51,678 nt of DNA from Desulfobacterales bacterium (GCA_013375375.1 JABXJX010000001.1:15517-67194), one strand, 5' to 3'; shown: positions 7,036 through 16,560, counted from the first letter of the stretch. Numbers and translations: made by a program. Notes: generated by a model from the sequence alone, not told the origin.

Positions 7036-8220
7036 ATGATGAAAATAATATGCAGGTCGATGGCGGTTACTTCAATTATCTTAACCCTGCTGCTGTCTCT
7101 TTCTGCTGAAGCCCCTGCCGTCAGAATCAAGGACCTATCCTCCATTAAAGGGATAAGGCATAACCAGCTTATCGGATACGGCCTTGTCGTGGGACTGGAC
7201 GGTACGGGAGATAAGGCAGGAACCGATTTTACTGTTCAGTCGCTTGTCAATATGGTCGAGCAGATGGGTATTCACGTGGACAAGAACGATGTAACGGTCA
7301 AGAATGTTGCAGCTGTCATGGTGACAGCCAACATCCCTCCATTTTCAAGGATAGGGAACAAGATAGATGTATTAATATCTTCTGTTGGAGACGCCAAGAG
7401 TTTACAGGGGGGAACGCTCCTTTTGACACCCTTACGCGGTGTGGACCGTAAGGTTTATGCCTTGGCCCAGGGCCCGATCTCCGTGGGCGGGTTTGCCGCC
7501 GGCGGGGCCGCAGGGGGCGGTGTGACCAAGAACCATCCGACTGTGGGCAGGATTTCAAGGGGTGCGACCATTGAGCGGGAAATCCGGGTTTCAATGCAAG
7601 ATAAACAGAACCTCATTATTACTTTGAATAATCCTGATTTTACAACGGCCGTAAGGACCTGCAATGCAATCAATGAAAAGTTTGGCCGGGCGCTTGCTGC
7701 CACGACGGACTCGGGGACCCTTAAGCTTAACATCCCCGAAGATTTTCAAGATCGTGTTGTACAGATGATTGCGATTGTTGAAAATCTTGAGGTCACGCCG
7801 GATATTGTTGCCAAGGTCATTTTGAACGAAAAGACAGGCACAGTGGTCATTGGTGAAAACGTGAGGATTTCCACGGTGGCGGTGGCCCACGGCAATTTGA
7901 GTATCCAGATAAAAGAGCGCACAACAGTGACGCAACCTTTACCTTTTGCGCCGTCTCCGCCGGCCGGTACCGATGCCGCTCAGTTTGAACTTGAGAAAGG
8001 TCCTGTTGTGGCCCCGGGCGGACAGACCGTTGTGTCGCCGGATACGGACGTAACGGTCGAGGAGGAAAAGAACAGGCTCCTCATAGTCCCCAGCGGCAGC
8101 ACGATCGGCGAACTGGTACGTGCCCTTAATGCAATCGGGGTTTCACCAAGAGACCTGATTACCATTTTTCAAACCATAAAGGCCGCCGGGGCGCTTCAGG
8201 CAGAGTTGGAAATTATTTAA
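7036..8220 (+). CDS. flgI: Flagellar P-ring protein FlgI
   Basis: 394 residues from ATG 7036, with CAGGAG at 7025-7030. The upstream in-frame start at 7009 lies in repeat sequence and gives no signal peptide. A signal peptide is present (SIILTLLLSLSAEAPA). Family segments are VRIKDLSSIKGIRHNQLIGY, GLVVGLDGTGDKAG, QMGIHVDKNDVTVKNVAAVM, GTLLLTPLRGVDRKVYALAQ and the C-terminal VSPRDLITIFQTIKAAGALQ. FlgI polymerises in the periplasm into the P ring around the rod with FlgA help. Confidence 0.96.
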   Translation: MMKIICRSMAVTSIILTLLLSLSAEAPAVRIKDLSSIKGIRHNQLIGYGLVVGLDGTGDKAGTDFTVQSLVNMVEQMGIHVDKNDVTVKNVAAVMVTANIPPFSRIGNKIDVLISSVGDAKSLQGGTLLLTPLRGVDRKVYALAQGPISVGGFAAGGAAGGGVTKNHPTVGRISRGATIEREIRVSMQDKQNLIITLNNPDFTTAVRTCNAINEKFGRALAATTDSGTLKLNIPEDFQDRVVQMIAIVENLEVTPDIVAKVILNEKTGTVVIGENVRISTVAVAHGNLSIQIKERTTVTQPLPFAPSPPAGTDAAQFELEKGPVVAPGGQTVVSPDTDVTVEEEKNRLLIVPSGSTIGELVRALNAIGVSPRDLITIFQTIKAAGALQAELEII

Positions 8221-8394
8221 ATGCGGATTGCGGAATGTGGAATAAAGAACGGGGAAGGCGGATTTAGCGCAAGCTTCACTTCGTGTCGGAATGTGGATTT
8301 TGGGTTGTTTTTCTGGAAACGGAAGGATAGGGGCACGGACACGGACACGAATCACGGACACGTTTTTTAATGACCAGTGACCAATGACTAATAT
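8221..8394. repeat. Intergenic repeats between flgI and flgJ
   Basis: It holds GCGGATTGCGGAATGTGGA and CGGAATGTGGATTTTGGGTTG near 8222-8307, a GGACACGGACACGAATCACGG tandem near 8336-8358, and a GACCAGTGACCAATGAC block at 8371-8387. No gene is seen. Confidence 0.7.
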
Positions 8395-8682
8395 ATGGAT
8401 ACAATAACCAACATACATACGGAGTCCGGGATTTCGCCGACCAGTGCCGCACAAAACGCCCGGCTCAAGAAGTCCTGTGCTGATTTTGAATCGATTTTTA
8501 TCTACTATATGTTTAAATCCATGCGAAAGTCCACTCCCCAAAATGGGGTTTTTGGCAACACCCACGGGAGTGAGATTTATAAGTCGATGACGGATCAGGC
8601 CATGTCTGACCATATTGCAAGGGGGAGAGGGATGGGCCTTGGAGAATTGCTTTACAATCAATTGAAAAGGAGCACTAAATAG
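8395..8682 (+). CDS. flgJ: Rod-binding protein FlgJ, N-terminal domain only
   Basis: 95 residues. It matches the Rod_binding domain: LKKSCADFESIFIYYMFKSM, the RKSTP-NGVFG loop, and SEIYKSMTDQAMSDHIARGR followed by GMGLGELLYNQL. The muramidase domain of enterobacterial FlgJ is absent, as in most Desulfobacterota. It is thus the rod scaffold/cap part, and peptidoglycan cutting must come from another protein. No clear SD precedes ATG 8395, which abuts the CCAATGAC repeat. Confidence 0.88.
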   Translation: MDTITNIHTESGISPTSAAQNARLKKSCADFESIFIYYMFKSMRKSTPQNGVFGNTHGSEIYKSMTDQAMSDHIARGRGMGLGELLYNQLKRSTK

Positions 8683-8744
8683 CATCCCGCTTTAGCGAAT
8701 CAGCATTTCATCCGATAAGAAATTTATAAGACAGGAGAACTTGT

Positions 8745-9254
8745 ATGCAAACAGCCATTCAGACCCTTGAAGCCCTCTTCTATGAAAAAATTCTATTATA
8801 TCAAGAACTTGTAGCATGCCTGAAACGGGAACGCGACGCTCTTATTAAGACGGATATGGACGTGCTATGGGAGATCGCAGACGAAAAACAGTCGATCGTA
8901 TCTCGCATAGCAACCGTGCGCGAAAAGATTCTGGCGGCCCTTTCAGAGGCCTCGATAGACCATGGCATGAATGTCTCTTCGTTTAGCCTTGCCGACGTGT
9001 TGGCACTTATTCCACAGGGGCATCGTGCCCGCCGGTTCAAGAAGACTTACCTGTCTCTGGTGGCCTTGAAAGACGAAATCCACCAGCGCAGCCGGGAAAA
9101 TAGACTTTTTATTGAAGAAAGCCTTGATTTTTTGGATGAACTCATCGGGGTTATAGTGGGCGCCGCCGATAAACCAAAGCCTGTTTACAATAATGGTCGA
9201 TCTTTAACCTGCGGCAAACGTCACGCGAACCTGTTACTGCACAAAGAGGTGTAA
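8745..9254 (+). CDS. flgN: FlgN-family flagellar export chaperone
   Basis: 169 residues. It is helical and coiled-coil rich, with the FlgN pattern LYQELVACLKRERDALIKTD and WEIADEKQSIVSRIATVREK. It is followed by flgK after two bases and then flgL, the hook-associated substrates FlgN escorts to the export gate. A GACAGGAG ribosome site lies near 8731-8738. The anti-sigma factor gene flgM, often just upstream of flgN, is not present here. Confidence 0.82.
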   Translation: MQTAIQTLEALFYEKILLYQELVACLKRERDALIKTDMDVLWEIADEKQSIVSRIATVREKILAALSEASIDHGMNVSSFSLADVLALIPQGHRARRFKKTYLSLVALKDEIHQRSRENRLFIEESLDFLDELIGVIVGAADKPKPVYNNGRSLTCGKRHANLLLHKEV

Positions 9255-9256
9255 CC

Positions 9257-11872
9257 ATGTCCGGTATAGGATTGGTATTGAGTATTGCCAAGGTCGCCCT
9301 GGCAGCCCAGGCGTCCAGCATGGATGTGACCGGCCACAATATTGCCAACGTGAACACACCCGGCTACTCAAGACAGAGCCCTGTGTTCACGGCGAAACAT
9401 CCTGCAGCTTACGGCGGGGTACTCCTCGGTCGTGGTGTAGACATGACTCAGGTGATGAGTTTCAGTGACCAATTTATTGAAAACCGACTCATGCAGCAAA
9501 AGTCGGGCATGTTTTCCTACGAAGAGATGGAGAATTACATGCAGGTCTTGGAGGGCCTATTTAACGAAAGCTCGGTAAGAAGTATCAGTACGATGCTGGC
9601 AGATTTCTGGAACTCGTGGCACGATATTGCAAACAACCCCTCCCAGGCTCCGGAACGGATCGCCTTTTATGAACACAGCAGCTTGCTCTCGGAGCAATTT
9701 AATACCCTGGACGCTGATTTGAGGCAACTTGAAACGGATTTAACCAATTCAGTGAGTGCCGGGATATATAAAATCAATCAGATTACAGAAGAGATCGCCC
9801 AGCTCAACAGTCAACTCGTTGGGATGGAAACAGCAGCCGGCAATGCCAATGACCTCAGGGATAAGCGCAACACACTGGTTTCGGAACTATCCGAATTTAT
9901 AGACTTGAAGACCTTTGAGCAGGAGAACGGTTCACTCAGTGTTGTCGTGGCCAAGGGTTGTATCCTGGTTTACGGCAATGACAGCTATAAACTGGAGATG
10001 GGTGGAGATGCTGGAGACAGGATAGAATGGCAGGGCTCGGGTGGCGCTACCATTGACATAACCGACAGTATCATCACCGGGAAGCTGGGTGGATGGCTCG
10101 ATATGCGGGATGAGGTCATCGCAAAGTACAAAAAAGATCTGGATGCCCTGGTCAAAGAATTCGTCTGGGCTGTCAACCAGCAGCACAGCCAGGGAGTAGG
10201 GCTGCAAGCTTTCAGTGGGACTTTGACAGGTACGTACAAAACGGGTTCAAGCGGTCTTTTATCAACCCTTACCTACGGCAATAAAATCGACTACACAAAA
10301 GATTTCAAGATGTGGACCTATGACAGCGGCCTGACTTCTCCTGTGCCGGTCGAGATCGATATGGCAATTTCCGCCGCAAGTCCAAGCTATGGTGGAAATT
10401 TTAGTGTCGCTGACACCACTTATACAATTGAGGTGACACAAGGTGGTATAGTTAATACTGATGCCATACAATTTAGTTGGAGTGAAACCAAAACGCCGTC
10501 GTCTGGAACAGCGACTATGGCGGCAGGAAGTACAAATGTTACTATTGATGGGAACACATTAAATTTTACGGCTGGTGATATCCTTGTTGCCGGGAATACA
10601 TTGAAGATTAATACCGTAGCTGCAGGTGCACCCAAACCCATGAGCTTGACCCCTACAGGGACTGCAAATAGCATTTTAGATACCTATACGTTCACAGTGA
10701 CTTCAGGCGGAACAATAGGAACGGATACGCTGGGAATAGACTGGTCAAACAGTATTACCTCTGGTAGTTTCACCCTGACTGCAGCCACCACTACGGTAAC
10801 GGTTGATGGTATGACACTTCCTTTTACTTCAGGAGACTATTTGTATGCCAACGATGTTTTTACAATCACCACTGATGCAGATGGGACACCGACTGCCAAC
10901 TTGCCGTCAGACTGGCACTGGACACTCGATTCCTTTATAAACCAGTTCAATAGGCAGACACCGCGCGTAACAGCGTCCAAGACATCTGACAACGCCTTGA
11001 AATTTGCTCCTGATACAAGCGGAGCCAGCAATGAGCTCACCAATTTTAGCTATAGTGGCGGAGTTACCGCGTCTAACACAACAATAACCGTGAACAATTA
11101 CGATAAGCTGACCACGACCGGGGCGTTTCAACTGCAGAGGACAGGAGTCGATACATGGAGTATTGCGAAGAATCCCGGATACGGCGCTGCTGCCCTCATG
11201 CCTGCTGGAGGTGATGATGACGGGTTTGGTGTCGACCTTGACGGTGATGGGAGTATAGACATAACTGTCAGTTTCGATACCGCTGTGGCTGGAAATGGCT
11301 ACGTAGAGTTTGACATAGCCGCCGCCACAGGCACTTACAGTTTTGCTTTTTCCGATGACGAGGCTCAAGACTCTGGGCTTATAGCAGCCCTTGGGATTAA
11401 CACGTTTTTCACGGGCTCCACTGCCGGGGGCATGGGCATAAACGATAAAATTGGCTCTGACAAGAATTACATCGCGGCCGCTCAGATCAATAGTAGCACC
11501 GGGGATTTTGCCGCAGGAGACAATGCCAATGTCCTGGCTATTACCGACCTGCAATACACATCCATAGACATCGCACAGTGGACTTGCGACAGGCGTCTCG
11601 GAGACATCCCGGGGACTGTCAATGCAACCATTGAAGGCTACTATCATTCCATGGTGGGTTCCATCGGGATCAAGGCGGAAAGCATCTCAAGGGGCAGGGC
11701 CTTTAATGAGGTGATGGTTAACAAACTGGGTCAGGTACGCGACAACATTTCGGCTGTTTCCCTTGACGAGGAGATGACGAACCTCATAAAGTTTCAGCAT
11801 GCCTATGCAGCAGCAGCCAAGCTTATTAACATTTCAGATGAAATGCTCAACACCTTGCTCAGTGTGAAGTAG
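9257..11872 (+). CDS. flgK: Flagellar hook-associated protein 1, FlgK, with a large duplicated insert
   Basis: 871 residues, far longer than the ~550 of enterobacterial FlgK. The N-terminal D0/D1 is clear (AKVALAAQASSMDVTGHNIA, then NVNTPGYSRQSPVF), as are the DLRDKRNTLVSELSEFIDLK region and the C-terminal D0 (LDEEMTNLIKFQHAYAAAAK, then LINISDEMLNTLLSV). The extra length is surface domain, about residues 380-760. It includes an ~88-residue duplication: TYTIEVTQGG..TDAIQFSW near residue 387 and TYTFTVTSGG..TDTLGIDW near 475. FlgK joins hook to filament, and the insert would be exposed at the junction. GTG/TTG alternatives are not needed, because ATG 9257 follows AAAGAGGTG. Confidence 0.95.
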   Translation: MSGIGLVLSIAKVALAAQASSMDVTGHNIANVNTPGYSRQSPVFTAKHPAAYGGVLLGRGVDMTQVMSFSDQFIENRLMQQKSGMFSYEEMENYMQVLEGLFNESSVRSISTMLADFWNSWHDIANNPSQAPERIAFYEHSSLLSEQFNTLDADLRQLETDLTNSVSAGIYKINQITEEIAQLNSQLVGMETAAGNANDLRDKRNTLVSELSEFIDLKTFEQENGSLSVVVAKGCILVYGNDSYKLEMGGDAGDRIEWQGSGGATIDITDSIITGKLGGWLDMRDEVIAKYKKDLDALVKEFVWAVNQQHSQGVGLQAFSGTLTGTYKTGSSGLLSTLTYGNKIDYTKDFKMWTYDSGLTSPVPVEIDMAISAASPSYGGNFSVADTTYTIEVTQGGIVNTDAIQFSWSETKTPSSGTATMAAGSTNVTIDGNTLNFTAGDILVAGNTLKINTVAAGAPKPMSLTPTGTANSILDTYTFTVTSGGTIGTDTLGIDWSNSITSGSFTLTAATTTVTVDGMTLPFTSGDYLYANDVFTITTDADGTPTANLPSDWHWTLDSFINQFNRQTPRVTASKTSDNALKFAPDTSGASNELTNFSYSGGVTASNTTITVNNYDKLTTTGAFQLQRTGVDTWSIAKNPGYGAAALMPAGGDDDGFGVDLDGDGSIDITVSFDTAVAGNGYVEFDIAAATGTYSFAFSDDEAQDSGLIAALGINTFFTGSTAGGMGINDKIGSDKNYIAAAQINSSTGDFAAGDNANVLAITDLQYTSIDIAQWTCDRRLGDIPGTVNATIEGYYHSMVGSIGIKAESISRGRAFNEVMVNKLGQVRDNISAVSLDEEMTNLIKFQHAYAAAAKLINISDEMLNTLLSVK

Positions 11873-11891
11873 AAGAAAGGAGTAGATTGCC

Positions 11892-12776
11892 ATGAGAGTG
11901 GCCAACAAAACCATTTACGATATGATAAAGTTTAATTTAAGCAGTACTACCGAGGAGTTGAATAAAGCCAACGAGGTCGTGGCCACCGGAAAACGTATCA
12001 CAGACCTTTCTGACGACCCAGTAGGGCTCACCCAGGTGCTCAACATCAAGTCTTCTCTGTCCAATATCGAGCAGATGGGCTGCAACATAGCCATTGGCAA
12101 ATCCTGGCTTACCGCCTCTGAAAGCGCCTTGACCAATGTACAGAACATGATTTCCGATACCAAAGCCCTGTGCGTTCAGATGGCCACCGCGACGATGAGC
12201 GCTGCAGGGCGTGAGGCTGCTGCAAAGACCGTTCAAAACACCCTGGAGGAGATGGTTTCTTTGGCCAATACCGACGTGAATGGACGGTATGTTTTTGCGG
12301 GGTCAAAAACGAATGCAACAGCGTTCACCCTGGCAGGCAGCAGTGTCACATACAACGGGGATAACACCGCCTTTACTATAAAGATAGGGAGGGATGCCAC
12401 AATCCAGGTAGGAAGCGATGGTGAGGCCGTGTTCCAGTCTCCGGGCAATGATATCTTCACAACCTTGAAGGACTTGAAAAGCGCCCTTGAGGGCGATGAC
12501 GTCGACGGGATTCAGGCGGCGATAGGCGAACTGGGTAGTTGTCTTGACCATATTTCCGCCAAGATCTCCGACGTGGGTTCCAAGATGAACCGTATGGAGA
12601 TCAAGGGAAACATTCTTCAGGATATGAACATCACCAATACTGAAAGGCTTTCGAAGATTGAGGATGCGGATATCACAGAAGCGATCATGGATTTAAAGGT
12701 CAAAGAGGTTGCCTATCAAGCGGCCTTGGCTGCGTCTGCCAAGATGCTGCGTGTGAGTTTAGTCGATTACCTGTAA
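11892..12776 (+). CDS. flgL: Flagellar hook-associated protein 3, FlgL
   Basis: 294 residues. The flagellin-like N-terminal D0/D1 runs MRVANKTIYDMIKFNLSSTT, then ANEVVATGKRITDLSDDPVG. VNGRYVFAGSKTNATAF marks FlgL. The C-terminus (ADITEAIMDLKVKEVAYQAA, LAASAKMLRVSLVDYL) is the paired helical D0. GAAAGGAG lies at about 11875-11882. It is the second hook-filament junction protein and is co-transcribed with flgK. Confidence 0.94.
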   Translation: MRVANKTIYDMIKFNLSSTTEELNKANEVVATGKRITDLSDDPVGLTQVLNIKSSLSNIEQMGCNIAIGKSWLTASESALTNVQNMISDTKALCVQMATATMSAAGREAAAKTVQNTLEEMVSLANTDVNGRYVFAGSKTNATAFTLAGSSVTYNGDNTAFTIKIGRDATIQVGSDGEAVFQSPGNDIFTTLKDLKSALEGDDVDGIQAAIGELGSCLDHISAKISDVGSKMNRMEIKGNILQDMNITNTERLSKIEDADITEAIMDLKVKEVAYQAALAASAKMLRVSLVDYL

Positions 12777-12832
12777 GATTGACAGTGATCAGTGGGCAGT
12801 GACCACTAATATCCCGTGCCATGGAGGGCGCT

Positions 12833-13087
12833 ATGCTTGTACTGACAAGGAAGTCTGGGGAAAAGATAACCATCGGGGATGACGTTGTTGTCAAGGTCCT
12901 GGAGATCAAAGGCTCACAAGTCAAGATTGGGATCGAGGCCCCAAAGGGCGTTGCCGTCCATCGAGAGGAGATTTATGACAGGATCCAGAAAGAAAATCTA
13001 TTAGCAGCAGGTGTAGAGGCGGCCGATTTTGAGGCAGCAGAGAAACTTTGGACCCCGAGGAAAAACATGAAGGAAAAGACACAGTGA
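12833..13087 (+). CDS. csrA: Carbon storage / flagellin translation regulator CsrA
   Basis: 84 residues from ATG 12833 ([20 protein letters not shown]), preceded by GGAGGG at 12823-12828. The in-frame ATG 12821 overlaps that ribosome site and is less likely. RNA-binding segments are LTRKSGE and the [12 protein letters not shown] region. The C-terminal tail (~30 residues, rich in Ala/Glu/Lys) is longer than in E. coli CsrA (61 residues). CsrA represses translation of GGA-motif mRNAs such as flagellin. It overlaps fliW, its antagonist. Confidence 0.95.
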   Translation: MLVLTRKSGEKITIGDDVVVKVLEIKGSQVKIGIEAPKGVAVHREEIYDRIQKENLLAAGVEAADFEAAEKLWTPRKNMKEKTQ

Positions 13088-13530
13088 AGATTGAAACCAC
13101 TCGATTTGGGATTGTAGAAGTCCAGAACGAAAAAATTATTACCATGCCGCACGGACTTCTTGGGTTTCAGGACAAGAAGCGGTTTTGTATTTTTCAGCAC
13201 AAGGAAAGCTCACCATTCTTTTGGTACCAGTCTCTTGATGACCCGGCCTTGGCCTTTGTGATTACAAATCCCTGGCTATTTAAGCCCGATTACCATGTTG
13301 ACCCGGCATCTGCGATCAATGCGATGGGGTGGGAGGGGGAACCGGACAGTCTCCCTTTGGAGTGTCATGTAATCGTTACAATCCCCAGGGGGATGCCGGA
13401 AAAAATGACGGCGAACCTGATCGGGCCGATTGTCTTGCATACGGAGAGACGCGAGGCAGTGCAAATCGTTTTACCTGATGACACCACCTATTCCCACAAA
13501 TATCCCCTTGCGAAGCAGGCGGCTGCTTGA
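13084..13530 (+). CDS. fliW: Flagellar assembly factor FliW
   Basis: 148 residues from GTG 13084 ([20 protein letters not shown]). The GTGA overlaps the csrA stop by four bases, and AAGGA is at 13070-13074. An in-frame ATG at 13048 would overlap csrA by 40 bases. Family segments are [36 protein letters not shown] and the C-terminal [20 protein letters not shown]. FliW sequesters CsrA and is itself displaced by flagellin, so the overlap suggests coupled, stoichiometric production of both partners. Confidence 0.92.
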   Translation: MKIETTRFGIVEVQNEKIITMPHGLLGFQDKKRFCIFQHKESSPFFWYQSLDDPALAFVITNPWLFKPDYHVDPASAINAMGWEGEPDSLPLECHVIVTIPRGMPEKMTANLIGPIVLHTERREAVQIVLPDDTTYSHKYPLAKQAAA

Positions 13531-13542
13531 CGAGACGTAATG

Positions 13543-13734
13543 TTACTGATCGTGCTTCTCACCTTCGTAATCCTTGGCCTTGAACAACAGGCAGGGCATG
13601 CCTGAGCTTCTTCCCACCACGCAAGAGGACAGTTCCTTGGATTTGAATTTCATTGCCCGGCATCCATGAGGGAAATGCTTGTCCCATGTGACGTAATAGT
13701 GCTTGCACTTGTGGCAGTCGATATATTTACGCAT
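13543..13734 (-). CDS. Small Cys-rich protein, probably zinc-binding, unknown function
   Basis: 63 residues from the ATG at 13734 (GTG at 13737 is an alternative). Cys residues are at 7, 10, 25, 38 and 48, with a CHKC motif at the N-terminus and SSGMPCLLF near the end. I recognise this as a type of short protein common in Desulfobacterota, but I know no function. Its ATG shares a base with the cyclase stop codon (TGATG), so translation is probably coupled to the cyclase gene upstream. Confidence 0.7.
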   Translation of the reverse strand: MRKYIDCHKCKHYYVTWDKHFPHGCRAMKFKSKELSSCVVGRSSGMPCLLFKAKDYEGEKHDQ

Positions 13735-16433
13735 CACCCCTGTTTCTGGTTCATGTTTTTGATGGTTCTAAGAACGGCGAATAATAATGCGGATATCCCC
13801 CCACCAATAAGAATCAGCTTTTGATAAGACCAGATGTTGACGATAGTGGGTATTCCCAATGTCGGCAGGAGAAAATTCAGGTAGTAGATCGTAATTGGGA
13901 AAATAATGATGGCGAAAAAGACAATAGCCGATTGAAGAACCAGGCTTTCCTTCAAAAATCTGGCGAAAAACACAGCTGCCACCTGGACAGCGCCCAGGCC
14001 CTTCAGCTTTGACTCAATTTGATCCAATTCCGCGGAGAGTTCTCCGGGCCTGGCAACAGCCTCCCTGAATTCCTCGGGAACGTTAGATTGAGCCATGACC
14101 CTGGTTTGGTGGATCTTTGCTTGAATAAGGTTTAATTGTTGATAAGGAGTACCGATTAGATTCTGATAAGGATAATTGCTGATAAGGGCAAGGTATTTCT
14201 CAGCACGGTTCTCTAACTCATAAAGAGCTTCTAAAAGATTTCCTCTCTGTTCTTGTATGTTTCTGTGGCCGATAGCAAGGATAGATTCGCCATAGTGAAT
14301 AATGTCCTGATAAGCGAAGTAACTATCAGCTTTTGATAGTTTTCTGAGCTTTAATTGCAGGGATTGGGCTTCTTTGATTTCTTGTTCACCCATCAGTTGT
14401 TCTAATTTACTCAGGTCATTTTCTGTTTTATTAGGAACTCCCTCCGCATCGTCTTTAGCCTGGTCAAAAAGGCTCTTGAGTTTAGGATGAATTATCTCGC
14501 TGAACTGCGCAAGCTCTGGATCAATCAAGGCATTGATATAAAATTGTCTGTTTTGTTGAATAAGCTTGATTAATCGGTGAAGGGCCTCAGATTCTTTTTC
14601 TCCCTTAAATTTGAATATGATGTCCTGATATTTCGCTTCTTCGCAAAAAGGATTGATCAAAAGTATTTCTCTTATCTTTTCCTCAGCCTTGAAAGGACGA
14701 TCATGTATATCATAAAGGCGACAAAGTAAGAGAAGAAGGAAAATCTTCTGCGGTTCGGTTGCGGCATAGTCCAGGGCTTTATCAAAATAGTGCTCTGCCG
14801 CCAGGAACTCATTCTTTTCCACATTCAAAAATCCAATGGCGCAATAGGGCCTGTAATCCTTGGGGTATTTTTCCAGAGAGGATTTCAAAAGGGCTTCGGC
14901 CTTGGCAAGATTCGAGACTCGAAGACAATCTAAAGCTATCCAGAGAAACCCTCCCTTATCCTCTTCAGTACTTGTTTCCTTGATCTTGTTCCAGTTTTCG
15001 CTTGTAGCACTCCAGATGTTTGTGAAAAAACGGAGTTGCAAGTGCCTCTTGAGTTCATAAAACCCGTAACAGGCCAATTGAGCCGATTTGTCGGTTTCTA
15101 TTTCTTCGGGTCCTTTACCTGATGATTCCAGATCCGGCCTCCCTTCGGCGATATAATTAAAAAAAAGCCTGTCAATTGTATCAAAAGAGAAATATCCTAA
15201 TTCTTCCAAAGCCCGGGTTATCTGAGGTAGGTGCTTAGAGGGACAGTTTGTCGTGAAGTGTTTTTTATCGCCGCAATAGTAACAAGGTGGGTTGTTGCCC
15301 TGAATCAGGGCTTTCTGGTACGAAAAGAGATATAGACCACTCTTTGCCCGGTCTGGTTCCGAGATAAGTTTATAGAAAGACTTGGGTTGAATAGTATCAG
15401 AGTCGGGGACAACATCAAGAGGGTACTCATGTTGTATCAGTTTATAAACAAGGGACGAAACGTAGATCTCGCCCGGATCAACTTCTTCCCAGTTGACTTC
15501 AAGGCCTTGCGTGACTATCCTATCTGCCTTGAGATAGGCCCCTAAATCAATGATTATTTGGATTGGAAGGATCAGAGGATCCTTTTCATATCCCGGGCTT
15601 TTCCTGATAAACTCTATGACCCCCTTAGCTATGGATAGAGCCGACAGGGCTTTATTTACAATTAAGATAACAGACTTATCCGAAAGGATACTTTCCTTCT
15701 CAATTATGTCTCCCCAGACATTATCCTTTTCCGCAAGCAGGTGATTCCATGTATTATCAAAGTCATCTTTGGCGATGTTCCAGACAGGTTTGAAATAGAG
15801 CAGGGTTTTCATGAGAGGGTCGAACTTGACAGTTTCTTCCCATGTCACTCTGTAGATAGTAAGCCCCTTAGGTGCGTCTTTTTTGCCGGAAAGATCGACC
15901 ATTTCGAAACGAACGAAAGTCAGGTCATGAACCAACTCATAGACCTCCTTGGATATGTAAATTTGATCACGCTCTACCAAGGGAGTCAGTTTGGCCGCTG
16001 TATTCACAACATTACCGAATATGTCCTTGTGTTCAATAATGCCGTCGCCAAAATGAACACCGATTCTGATGTGAATCTGATTTTGTGGGTCTTTGTGACG
16101 ATTATGAATCTGTAGTTGTTGCTGTATTTTTATGGCCGACTTCAGGGCTTCTTTGGCATTAACAAAATAGGCCATAACCGAATCGCCCAAGATTTTAACC
16201 ACAGCGCCACCGTGTTCGGTTACACATCTTGAAGCTATATCCTGATGTTGCTGGAGCATTTCTCGGCCGGCCAGATCACCCTTGGACTTAAAGAATTTGG
16301 TAGAGCCGACTATATCGGTAAAAAGGACGGCTATCTTTTGGATAGAGTCATTGGAGTACTCATCGATCGGTCGTTGTGATGAGATCCGGGATGGATCGAT
16401 CTTTGAGGCTGAACGTGGTTTCATTCTTATCAT
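13734..16433 (-). CDS. Class III adenylate cyclase-like membrane protein with CCHC zinc-knuckle motif and TPR-like region
   Basis: 899 residues. Residues ~33-190 are a class III nucleotide cyclase domain: FTDIVGST (metal Asp), VVKILGDSVMA (adenine-selecting Lys and second metal Asp), and DIFGNVVNTAAKL. In the last motif the usual transition-state Arg (VNxAAR) is Lys. Residues ~210-360 look like a second, degenerate cyclase fold without catalytic residues. A CX2CX4HX4C motif lies at C384-C387-H392-C397. Residues ~480-640 look TPR-like (KAEALLKSSLEKYPKDYRPY). Two membrane helices lie near 830-860 and 870-891. It would make a second messenger at the inner membrane. Co-transcribed with the small Cys-rich gene. 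Activity is uncertain given the Lys. Confidence 0.8.
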   Translation of the reverse strand: MIRMKPRSASKIDPSRISSQRPIDEYSNDSIQKIAVLFTDIVGSTKFFKSKGDLAGREMLQQHQDIASRCVTEHGGAVVKILGDSVMAYFVNAKEALKSAIKIQQQLQIHNRHKDPQNQIHIRIGVHFGDGIIEHKDIFGNVVNTAAKLTPLVERDQIYISKEVYELVHDLTFVRFEMVDLSGKKDAPKGLTIYRVTWEETVKFDPLMKTLLYFKPVWNIAKDDFDNTWNHLLAEKDNVWGDIIEKESILSDKSVILIVNKALSALSIAKGVIEFIRKSPGYEKDPLILPIQIIIDLGAYLKADRIVTQGLEVNWEEVDPGEIYVSSLVYKLIQHEYPLDVVPDSDTIQPKSFYKLISEPDRAKSGLYLFSYQKALIQGNNPPCYYCGDKKHFTTNCPSKHLPQITRALEELGYFSFDTIDRLFFNYIAEGRPDLESSGKGPEEIETDKSAQLACYGFYELKRHLQLRFFTNIWSATSENWNKIKETSTEEDKGGFLWIALDCLRVSNLAKAEALLKSSLEKYPKDYRPYCAIGFLNVEKNEFLAAEHYFDKALDYAATEPQKIFLLLLLCRLYDIHDRPFKAEEKIREILLINPFCEEAKYQDIIFKFKGEKESEALHRLIKLIQQNRQFYINALIDPELAQFSEIIHPKLKSLFDQAKDDAEGVPNKTENDLSKLEQLMGEQEIKEAQSLQLKLRKLSKADSYFAYQDIIHYGESILAIGHRNIQEQRGNLLEALYELENRAEKYLALISNYPYQNLIGTPYQQLNLIQAKIHQTRVMAQSNVPEEFREAVARPGELSAELDQIESKLKGLGAVQVAAVFFARFLKESLVLQSAIVFFAIIIFPITIYYLNFLLPTLGIPTIVNIWSYQKLILIGGGISALLFAVLRTIKNMNQKQG

Positions 16434-16560
16434 TTCATCGACAAAAGGTTAGCTCAACTTTAATCTCTAATCTCCGCTAGTGCTATAAAGTATCTTAACA
16501 AAAAACTTGATTTTTGCCAAGAGAACAAATAATGGAAGGACTTACTAAATGACCTCCCTG

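Noticed and set aside
8143-8685. 180-residue minus-strand frame over flgI end and flgJ
   Set aside because: It overlaps two well-supported flagellar genes and intergenic repeats.
10907-11647. 246-residue frame on the minus strand inside flgK
   Set aside because: Shadow of the flgK reading frame; no start signal and no recognisable product.
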